A stretch of 5,231 nucleotides of DNA, from assembly GCA_030831725.1 (NCBI GenBank), contig JAURKN010000025.1, positions 1 through 5,231 on the forward strand, in the 5' to 3' direction. Within the stretch, counting starts at the first letter, position 1, and each line of letters starts with the position of its first letter. A program made the position numbers and the translations under genes. This DNA comes from Ferruginibacter sp. GTDB taxonomy: Bacteria; Bacteroidota; Bacteroidia; Chitinophagales; Chitinophagaceae. The notes under the pieces are model-generated. The model did not search any database. It had not been told where the DNA came from and saw only the letters and a program-made list of their open reading frames with translations. Below are positions 1 to 5,231 of the stretch, piece after piece.

Positions 1-35
1 ATCATTGTGATTATGGAATAGATAGTTTTCCTCAT
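1..35 (-). CDS. Start of an unidentified gene, probably exported (3' part beyond window)
   Basis: An ATG at 35-33 opens a frame that runs off the left edge after 11 codons reading MRKTIYSIITM. The short basic start followed by hydrophobic residues looks like the beginning of a signal peptide or membrane anchor. It is on the same strand as the rest of the window, 52 bases beyond the porin stop, and directly follows a TTG-N18-TAACTTTG promoter. This makes it the first gene of its own transcript, although porin read-through could also reach it because no porin terminator is visible. The family cannot be identified from 11 residues. Confidence 0.6.
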   Translation of the reverse strand, partial: MRKTIYSIITM

Positions 36-42
36 TGTCGGA

Positions 43-71
43 CAAAGTTATTTTTTTTATTTGACATTCAA
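43..71 (-). promoter_or_regulatory. Bacteroidota-type promoter for the left-edge gene
   Basis: The minus strand reads TTG (71-69), an 18-base A-rich spacer containing a run of eight A, then TAACTTTG (50-43). This matches both the -33 TTG and the -7 TAnnTTTG boxes of the Bacteroidota housekeeping sigma factor at a suitable distance. The start codon of the next gene begins 8 bases after the box, at 35, so the predicted leader is only a few bases or none. It is the best promoter match in the window. Confidence 0.72.
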
Positions 72-72
72 A
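60..72. repeat. Short inverted repeat overlapping a -33 element
   Basis: TTTGA-CAT-TCAAA is a 5-bp inverted repeat with a 3-base spacer. It covers the TTG -33 element of the left-edge promoter and lies 15 bases beyond the porin stop. It could be a small operator half-site pair. It is not a terminator for the porin, because on the minus strand it is followed by A rather than T. At this size and base composition chance is a fair explanation. Confidence 0.2.
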
Positions 73-87
73 ATAGGCAGAATCTCA

Positions 88-2181
88 TCAATTTACATAC
101 CACCACTGGATTCCGAAGCGAATCATGAAGCCCTGTGTAGGATACATCGGTGCCGCGAAATTGTTTCTAGTAAAAGAAATACCATCATTCAAACTCAGGG
201 TATTCAGGTTTTCCGCCCTTACATAACCCGAGAATCCGCGGATTCTGAAATGAAAATAAGCTGAAACATCCGGCCTGTTTCGGATGGTCATGGTATCCTG
301 AACGGTAAATTGTCCGATTACAGGAGAATATCCGTATGATCGATATGGAGTCGCGTATCTGCACTCCAAACCGGTCGACAAAATCAAATTTTTGAAAAAT
401 CGTCCTTCAAACGCGAGTCTGTTTCTGGTAAAAATCAAGGGCAATCGTATTGGCGAAGCTCCGTCTGTTTGTTGAAAGGATACTTCGCTGTATAGATTCA
501 ATCTTTTTCTCAACTTGATTTTTTTAGCCGCCATGATTTGCAATACGTTGACAGGACTGCTGTACTGAACCGGTTGAAATTGATTTTTATAATAAATCGT
601 ATTCAGTAAAAAATGATTTTGGAATGTCAGGTCAATCCAATTGGATCGTGTACGAAACCCGAACGATGTATTGTTTTCTTTAGCGAAAGAATGAAGATTT
701 GTATCCAGATTGAATATGGATTGATTGTTGTAGATTCTTGCCGGGCTTCGATTCACATTGCTAAAAAACAGGCTCAACTCACCCCACTTACTGTTGATTT
801 GTCGTTGAATGCTCGCATTCAATGCATAATCACCATTGTTTTCGCCCAACACATAAATGGTTGTATTGGCCTCCAAATCCCATTTCTTATTCCGGGTTCG
901 GTTCCGGTAATTCCCATTCATTATCAGATTATCGAAGCTGATCGTCCCATTTTTATCAACGCCGCTCACATTTTGCCATTTGGTTCCCAAAGAAAGAAAC
1001 TGCGCCGTATTCTTCGTGTCCGGAAAATGTACAAGGTCGAATTCATTTTCAATGATGTTCCATTTTTCACTCAACTGAAAACTATCTAACGATTTGTTCA
1101 AGGTTTGCGCATACCAATGATCATATACGACTGAGTCAGCAAAATAATCGACAAATGTATAGCTGAGTTTTTTATAGGTGAATCGGTGTTGCAATCTCAA
1201 CTTGGGATAAAAAAGATATTCTGTTGTGGAATCATTGATGATCAAACTGTCTCTCTTCCCGATGTCGTAATGCTGTTGCAAAAAAAACTGTTGATCTTTG
1301 AAAAGACTGCCTGTGGTGATTGTGGTAGAAAACGGATTATTCAGATAGGGAGCTTTGTTTCCAAGGGTAACGGGCACGCTGAAACGATCTCTTCGGTTCG
1401 GATCGGCAAGATCTTCTGCTGAAACTACTCCCCCGTTCTGTGAAGCTTTGATGTTGTTGCCTACAAATGAAAAATAGCTCCCGTATCTTTTCTTCTTCGA
1501 AAGATAATGGCCGGATATTCTGTAGTTGTTGTGATTGTTGTTCTGTGTCGGGAAAAAACCGGGTGCCGAAATCAACCTGAAATCGAAATTCAAATTCAAG
1601 GATTGATTCGGATTTTGGGTGTGCAGCACTTTCAACATCTGTTCTTTGCCGCTTGCCAATTGATAACTAAGAGAGGTAAAGGGTTTCGTTGTTTTATAAT
1701 ACCTGGTTTCCTCATTGGTGAATCGGTAAATATCAAAAGAATGAAAACCGGGGTCGAAGCCAATGGACTTGGACTGTGTATATATCAAAGATGTGGATGC
1801 GGAACCGTTGTTTCCAAGATAGGCATGGTTTGATGGGACAGAAAAATAACGATCAAAATCATGTATTGAAGAATCGAGTTCAAATCTCAGGGGATTATCC
1901 AGAAACTTATACGTCAATCTGATGGAGTCTTTGGCATCATCACGTCTTTCAAAACCGATAGTGTCTTTTCTTGCCGTGCCAGCGGGTTGACCGGTTTGTG
2001 GCATTGGAATTGTTCCGTTTCCGCTAGGATTATTGCCGAAATTAATCTCGTCTGTTTGAATGGGTTTTCTGGGTCTAACCTGTGCGTTGAGCTGAAGAAA
2101 TGAACATGAAAGAACCGCAGTAAGAAAAAGGGTACTGAAAAAACCGGGTTTTAAAAATTGTATGTGATTCCATCTATGCAT
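88..2181 (-). CDS. Putative porin, outer-membrane beta-barrel (Porin_10 type)
   Basis: A 697-residue exported protein. Residues 1-33 form a signal peptide: a basic start (MHRWNHIQFLK), a hydrophobic core (FFSTLFLTAVLSCSFLQ) and a likely cleavage LNA|Q. Residues 35-72 are a Pro/Gly/Asn-rich low-complexity linker. Residues 73-190 carry the conserved front of the family, with DSSIHDFDRYF, LGNNGSASTSLIY, GFDPGFHSFDIYRFT, TRYYKTTKPFTSLSY and QMLKVLHTQN, leading to SAPGFFPTQNNNHNNYR. The rest alternates polar and aromatic or aliphatic residues as in beta-hairpins. The final strand GFMIRFGIQWWYVN (684-697) resembles an outer-membrane assembly signal. The family is named porin by homology; substrate and channel activity are unknown. 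The ATG at 2181 lies 5 bases after the proline dehydrogenase stop and gives a compact signal peptide. A GTG at 2214 in the same frame would overlap that gene by 28 bases and lengthen the n-region, so it is less likely. The close spacing suggests co-transcription and perhaps translational coupling. The gene is intact. Confidence 0.88.
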   Translation of the reverse strand: MHRWNHIQFLKPGFFSTLFLTAVLSCSFLQLNAQVRPRKPIQTDEINFGNNPSGNGTIPMPQTGQPAGTARKDTIGFERRDDAKDSIRLTYKFLDNPLRFELDSSIHDFDRYFSVPSNHAYLGNNGSASTSLIYTQSKSIGFDPGFHSFDIYRFTNEETRYYKTTKPFTSLSYQLASGKEQMLKVLHTQNPNQSLNLNFDFRLISAPGFFPTQNNNHNNYRISGHYLSKKKRYGSYFSFVGNNIKASQNGGVVSAEDLADPNRRDRFSVPVTLGNKAPYLNNPFSTTITTGSLFKDQQFFLQQHYDIGKRDSLIINDSTTEYLFYPKLRLQHRFTYKKLSYTFVDYFADSVVYDHWYAQTLNKSLDSFQLSEKWNIIENEFDLVHFPDTKNTAQFLSLGTKWQNVSGVDKNGTISFDNLIMNGNYRNRTRNKKWDLEANTTIYVLGENNGDYALNASIQRQINSKWGELSLFFSNVNRSPARIYNNQSIFNLDTNLHSFAKENNTSFGFRTRSNWIDLTFQNHFLLNTIYYKNQFQPVQYSSPVNVLQIMAAKKIKLRKRLNLYSEVSFQQTDGASPIRLPLIFTRNRLAFEGRFFKNLILSTGLECRYATPYRSYGYSPVIGQFTVQDTMTIRNRPDVSAYFHFRIRGFSGYVRAENLNTLSLNDGISFTRNNFAAPMYPTQGFMIRFGIQWWYVN

Positions 2182-2186
2182 GACGC

Positions 2187-3410
2187 TCAACTTTTGGATT
2201 TTCTGCGTGTCCACTCTTTTTCAATCAAGGCAAGCTCTCTTCCGGTTAGTCCGGATACGGAACTATTCTCCTGGGCTCTTCGAAGCAGATAAGGTATCAC
2301 TTCATGTATCGGCCCGAAAGGCAGATATTTGCTCACACTGAATCCATGATGGGCCAGATTGAAGGTGATATTGTCACTCATTCCATATAGTTGCGAAAAA
2401 TGAATGTGGGGATGATTGGCTGATAGATTTTTCTCCTTCATAAGCTGACAAACCAACATGTTGCTAGATTCATTATGTGTTGCAATGATGGTTGCAATTT
2501 CATCAACATGCTCCAACACGAATTTAATGGAACGGTTGTAATCATTGTCGGTAGCGGTTTTGTCGGGTTGGATGGGAGAAGGATAATTGTTGCTAAATGC
2601 TCTTGCTCTCTCCTTTTCCATATATGCGCCTCTCACCAATTTGAAACCAGGCAGGTAATTATTTTCTTTAGCATGCAAATAGGATTCATATAAAAAATCG
2701 TAACGATCATGTCTATATAGTTGAACAGTATTGTAAACGATTGCCTTCACTTGGTTGTGTTTCATCATCATCATGATGGTTATGGCATCTACCGGATCCT
2801 GTATCCATGTTTCTTCCGCATCCACAAGTATTGAAACTTGCTTCGACTTTGCACACTCACATATATCTTCCAAACGTCTCATCGATTTCATCCATGATGA
2901 TTTTTCTTCCGCCTCAAGCATATCCAAAGCATCCGTATATTTATCAAGTATGGATTTTTTTTCGGAGAGGTTCATTTTTTCATGCAAAACCTCAAGAAGG
3001 TTGAACCGTGCAATTCCTGTGACCTTGATGCTGATGAAAGGTATATTTTCTTGAGAAGAAGCATAGTCGATTACTTTAATGAATTCGGCACATGCATGAT
3101 CCAAAGATTCTTCGCTACCTGCTCCTTCCGCTCCGTAATCCAAAATCACCTTAACCTTATGCCTTGCCAGCTTGTCAACCACATCTTTGGTTTCTTGCAA
3201 CGATTCTCCTCCTACAAACTGTTTGAATATGGTGTTTCTGATGATTTGATTGGTAAAGGGTATTTTCCATCGCACTGCCAATGGCATAGCCTTCAATCCG
3301 AATTTCAACATCATAGTGTTGCCCATCATTTGGAACAACCATTTCGACCTCTTTAAATCACTGTCGTTCTGATGTGCAAAAGCGAGTTCTGTATTGTCGA
3401 AGGAAACCAT
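2187..3410 (-). CDS. Proline dehydrogenase, monofunctional, FAD-dependent
   Basis: Oxidises L-proline to pyrroline-5-carboxylate, reducing FAD and passing electrons to membrane quinone; this is the first step of proline catabolism to glutamate. The 407-residue product is a PRODH-type TIM barrel without the aldehyde dehydrogenase half of PutA. Visible elements are ILDYGAEG (89-96), SIKVTG with K129, LVDAEE with D197, YNTVQLYRHDRYDFL (226-240) with Q230, GFKLVRGAYMEKERAR (255-270), THNESS with H312, FSQLYGMSDNITFNL, KYLPFGP with Y362, and YLLRRAQEN with R377, R378 and E381. The last group matches the substrate-carboxylate Arg pair and nearby Glu of PutA (R555, R556, E559), and Y362 matches Y540. 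K257 and R260 take the places of PutA R431 and K434, as in eukaryote-like PRODH. The start at 3410 gives MVSFDNTELAF, the usual Bacteroidota N-terminus. An upstream ATG at 3500 would overlap the thioesterase gene and add 30 unconserved residues. No Shine-Dalgarno is present; the leader is AT-rich. The 52-base gap after the thioesterase has no terminator or TAnnTTTG box, so co-transcription is likely. No P5C dehydrogenase gene is in the window. Confidence 0.95.
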   Translation of the reverse strand: MVSFDNTELAFAHQNDSDLKRSKWLFQMMGNTMMLKFGLKAMPLAVRWKIPFTNQIIRNTIFKQFVGGESLQETKDVVDKLARHKVKVILDYGAEGAGSEESLDHACAEFIKVIDYASSQENIPFISIKVTGIARFNLLEVLHEKMNLSEKKSILDKYTDALDMLEAEEKSSWMKSMRRLEDICECAKSKQVSILVDAEETWIQDPVDAITIMMMMKHNQVKAIVYNTVQLYRHDRYDFLYESYLHAKENNYLPGFKLVRGAYMEKERARAFSNNYPSPIQPDKTATDNDYNRSIKFVLEHVDEIATIIATHNESSNMLVCQLMKEKNLSANHPHIHFSQLYGMSDNITFNLAHHGFSVSKYLPFGPIHEVIPYLLRRAQENSSVSGLTGRELALIEKEWTRRKSKS

Positions 3411-3462
3411 AATTGCAATTGGATTATTTATTGTTTGGATGGAAGTGAAACCATGCTCTGAA

Positions 3463-3975
3463 TTAGTCTTTGACAAACAATGCTTTGAGTTCCTGAGCAT
3501 CTTCCGGCTTTAATTTTCCGCCTAAAATGAGCCTGACTTGCCTTCTTCGAAGGGCTCCATCAAAATGTTTGATTTCCTCTTCGGTTTCAGGCTTCAATGA
3601 AACAACTGGTCTGGGTTTGCCATTTGGATCTAAAGCGACAAAAGTGAAATAAGCGGAATTGCTTTTGTATTTATATTGATGGATGGCATCTTCCCCCCAA
3701 ACCTGGAGGTGAACTTCCATACTGCTATTGAAAGCTCTTGTCACTTTCGCTTCGATGTGCACCACATTCCCAATTTTAATCGGATTCTCAAATGAAATAT
3801 TATCAACCGACGCCGTCACTACAGGAGCCGCACAATGCTTCATCGCAGACAATGCCGCCGCAATATCCATCCAATACATCAAGCGACCACCCATGAGGTT
3901 TCCGAAATTATTGGTATCGTTTGGCAATACCAGTTCTGTCATGACCACCAATGATTCCGATGCTTTCTTTTCCAT
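3463..3975 (-). CDS. Acyl-CoA thioesterase, single hotdog domain (YkhA/YciA-like)
   Basis: A 170-residue cytoplasmic enzyme expected to hydrolyse acyl-CoA to free fatty acid and CoA. The N-terminal part carries LPNDTNNFGNLMGGRLMYW followed by MDIAAALSAMKHC. These residues (about 17-48) form the beta-strand, loop and long hotdog helix, and D37 lies where YciA-type enzymes have their catalytic Asp. VTASVDNISFENPIKIGN (53-70) and SSMEVHLQVW (84-93) match the core strands of B. subtilis YkhA-type proteins, and FTFVALDPNGKPRPV closes the domain. A charged helix-like tail of about 35 residues follows. One hotdog domain of this length normally assembles as an oligomer; that is family knowledge. The frame continues upstream to an ATG at 4029, but that start overlaps the T-run of the rpsA terminator and adds 18 unconserved residues. 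The ATG at 3975 sits just after the promoter box and is preferred. The acyl chain preference cannot be read from the sequence. It is the first gene of a probable operon. Confidence 0.9.
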   Translation of the reverse strand: MEKKASESLVVMTELVLPNDTNNFGNLMGGRLMYWMDIAAALSAMKHCAAPVVTASVDNISFENPIKIGNVVHIEAKVTRAFNSSMEVHLQVWGEDAIHQYKYKSNSAYFTFVALDPNGKPRPVVSLKPETEEEIKHFDGALRRRQVRLILGGKLKPEDAQELKALFVKD

Positions 3976-3986
3976 CTTTTTTTTTG

Positions 3987-4017
3987 CAAAGATACTCGAT
4001 TCGCACCCTTTCCTTAA
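3987..4017 (-). promoter_or_regulatory. Probable Bacteroidota promoter for the thioesterase operon
   Basis: The minus strand reads TATCTTTG at 3994-3987, an exact match to the Bacteroidota -7 box TAnnTTTG. The expected -33 TTG is not exact: a TTA lies 20 bases upstream of the box at 4017-4015, so the upstream element is weak or absent. The box is 12 bases before the chosen thioesterase start at 3975 and lies just downstream of the rpsA terminator, where a new promoter is needed. The predicted transcript start falls in a run of nine A, giving a leader of under about 10 bases. The assignment is by motif and position only. Confidence 0.6.
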
Positions 4018-4029
4018 GCTGAAAGCCAT

Positions 4030-4059
4030 AAAAAAAGTCCCCCGAACTTCGAGGGACTT
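4030..4059 (-). terminator. Rho-independent terminator of rpsA
   Basis: On the minus strand AAGTCCCTCGAA pairs with TTCGGGGGACTT around a central G. The practical stem is about 10 bp with a 5-base loop, followed directly by a run of seven T. It begins 21 bases after the rpsA stop. One stem position is a U.G wobble in the minus-strand RNA but a C/A mismatch in the plus-strand RNA, and the T-run lies only on the minus-strand side, so it is oriented to stop rpsA transcription. It separates rpsA from the downstream thioesterase operon. Confidence 0.92.
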
Positions 4060-4080
4060 AACTTATTCAAAAAGCTGCGA

Positions 4081-5231
4081 TTATTCCGCTTTTGGCTCTT
4101 CGGACTGACTTGTAGAGTCATTGTCCATTTTCGCTTTCAAGTTAGCCAAAACACCCAGGTCTCCAAGGGTTGCTTTTTCAACCTTAGACTGTATGTTTTT
4201 AACTGCCTTGTGCGTTTCTTCCGCCTCAGCTTTCTTTGTTTTGATTTCGATCTGCTTCTCTTCTTCTTTCACCTGCTCCCACAAACGGGTATGGCTTAAA
4301 AGAATACGCTTATCGTTGCGATCAAATTCGATAACCATGAACTGAGCGACTTCATCCGCTCCGATGGTCTTCTCGTCCTGCTTCACCAGATGACGCGCTG
4401 GAGCATATCCTTCAAGTCCGTATGGCAATTGAACAACAGCACCTTTTTCGTCTCTCTTGATTACAGTACCTTCATGGATAGAACCGATCGTGAACACGGT
4501 TTCAAGGGAGTTCCATGGATCTTCTTCGATTTGTTTGTGACCCAATTGTAATTTACGTCCCTCTTTATCGATGTTCATGATGATCACTTCGATTTCCTTA
4601 CCTACTTTGGTGTATTCGTTTGGATTGTTGAAACGCTTCAACCAGCTCAAATCGCTGATGTGAATCATTCCACCGATGCCGGTTGACAATTCTACGAAAA
4701 CGCCATATGGAGTGATGTTCTTCACGATACCGTTGTGACGACTGTTTTCAGGGAAACGATTCTCGATGGTAGACCATGGATCTTCTGTCATTTGTTTGAT
4801 AGAAAGACTCATCTTTCTTGTTTCCTTGTCAAGGGTTACCACCTTAGCTTCATGCTCGTCTCCAAGCTTGAAGAATTCTTTGGCGTTGATTGGAGTATTG
4901 GCCCAAGTGATTTCACTAACGTGAACCAAACCTTCCACACCAGGCATGATTTCCAAGAATGCACCGTAGTCTTCAATGTTAACCACTTTACCTTTGATGA
5001 TTTCGCCTTCTTTAAGGTTTTCAGCAAGCGTATCCCAAGGATGAGGAGTTAATTGTTTCAAGCCAAGGCTGATTCTCTTCTTATCATCATCAAAATCCAA
5101 TACCACCACATTCAGTTTCTGATCCAATTTCAATACTTCTGAAGGATGGTTGATTCTTCCCCATGAAATATCAGTGATGTAAAGTAATCCATCCAATCCA
5201 CCCAAATCAAGGAATGCTCCGAAGTCGGTGA
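4081..5231 (-). CDS. rpsA: 30S ribosomal protein S1, C-terminal part (5' end beyond window)
   Basis: Ribosomal protein S1 is a chain of OB-fold S1 domains that binds mRNA on the small ribosomal subunit and helps load it for translation. The window holds 382 codons and a TAA stop; the frame stays open through the right edge. A TTG at 5205 is an internal Leu codon, not a start, because the reading before it (TDFGAFLD) is the normal strand of an S1 domain. In numbering of the visible part, the end of domain 3 spans about 1-60, domain 4 72-146, domain 5 160-233 and domain 6 247-316. Each domain has the S1 signature of a DYGAF/PYGVF-type strand, then GLVHVSE/GMIHISD, then a basic RKMSL/RKLQL-type strand, and DPW or HPW marks the linkers. 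The tail, about 317-382, is rich in Glu and Lys and holds TLGDLGVLANLKAKM before an acidic end. Roughly 200 N-terminal residues are inferred to be missing from typical family length. A terminator follows the stop. Confidence 0.96.
   Translation of the reverse strand, partial: TDFGAFLDLGGLDGLLYITDISWGRINHPSEVLKLDQKLNVVVLDFDDDKKRISLGLKQLTPHPWDTLAENLKEGEIIKGKVVNIEDYGAFLEIMPGVEGLVHVSEITWANTPINAKEFFKLGDEHEAKVVTLDKETRKMSLSIKQMTEDPWSTIENRFPENSRHNGIVKNITPYGVFVELSTGIGGMIHISDLSWLKRFNNPNEYTKVGKEIEVIIMNIDKEGRKLQLGHKQIEEDPWNSLETVFTIGSIHEGTVIKRDEKGAVVQLPYGLEGYAPARHLVKQDEKTIGADEVAQFMVIEFDRNDKRILLSHTRLWEQVKEEEKQIEIKTKKAEAEETHKAVKNIQSKVEKATLGDLGVLANLKAKMDNDSTSQSEEPKAE

Noticed and set aside
36..87. Porin terminator
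   Set aside because: The only inverted repeat is a weak 5-bp stem followed on the minus strand by A rather than T, so no intrinsic terminator is supported.
613..1089. Plus-strand open frames opposite the porin and other genes
   Set aside because: They lie antisense to well-supported genes, show no recognisable domains, and their composition follows the opposite strand.
1143..1150. TAnnTTTG-like box (TACATTTG on the minus strand) inside the porin gene
   Set aside because: It is internal to coding sequence with no gene start following on that strand; chance match to a short motif.
2102..2110. Possible lipobox VLSC in the porin signal sequence
   Set aside because: The residues after this Cys (SFLQ) are still hydrophobic and a better signal peptidase I site, LNA|Q, follows. 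A barrel ending in an aromatic strand does not need a lipid anchor.
2763..2777. CAT repeat / CATCATGATG palindrome in proline dehydrogenase
   Set aside because: It encodes a run of four Met (213-216) inside a conserved enzyme. The repeat is too short to be a functional repeat array and the palindrome is likely chance.
3411..3500. Longer proline dehydrogenase start at 3500
   Set aside because: It overlaps the thioesterase gene end and its 30 extra residues do not resemble the family N-terminus, whereas MVSFDNTELAF does.
3976..4029. Longer thioesterase start at 4029
   Set aside because: It overlaps the T-run of the rpsA terminator, lies upstream of the likely promoter box, and adds residues unrelated to the hotdog family.
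5203..5205. TTG as a start codon for a short S1-like protein
   Set aside because: The same frame is open to the window edge and the upstream residues complete a normal S1-domain strand, so this is an internal Leu codon of rpsA.

Overview
The window is an ordinary stretch of a Bacteroidota chromosome in which every supported gene is transcribed from the minus strand. The phylum call rests on four things: an outer-membrane beta-barrel of the Bacteroidota 'putative porin' (Porin_10) type, a proline dehydrogenase of the form common in that phylum, promoter-like boxes matching the Bacteroidota -7 consensus TAnnTTTG, and no Shine-Dalgarno sequence before the visible start codons. The porin resembles versions I associate with Chitinophaga/Sphingobacterium-like lineages, but that finer placement is tentative.

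Read in the direction of transcription, from high to low coordinates, the window opens inside rpsA (ribosomal protein S1), whose N-terminal part lies beyond the right edge. A strong intrinsic terminator follows its stop codon. Next comes a promoter-like box and a three-gene run: a single-domain hotdog acyl-CoA thioesterase, a monofunctional proline dehydrogenase 52 bases later, and a Porin_10 barrel only 5 bases after that. No terminator is visible between these three, so they probably form one transcript. At the left edge a second, better promoter (TTG-N18-TAACTTTG) lies in the 52-base gap after the porin. It directs the first 11 codons of another gene that looks like the start of an exported protein.

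Functionally the run combines acyl-CoA hydrolysis, proline oxidation to pyrroline-5-carboxylate with electrons passed to the respiratory chain, and an outer-membrane channel. A link between proline catabolism and porin-mediated uptake can be imagined but is not shown by the sequence. The partner P5C dehydrogenase is not in the window.

I found no RNA gene, CRISPR array, insertion sequence, prophage or defence system, and no sign of a new multi-gene system. The items most worth a second look are the near-leaderless promoters, the start-codon corrections and the thioesterase-PRODH-porin gene order. No gene-free stretch exceeds about 105 bases.
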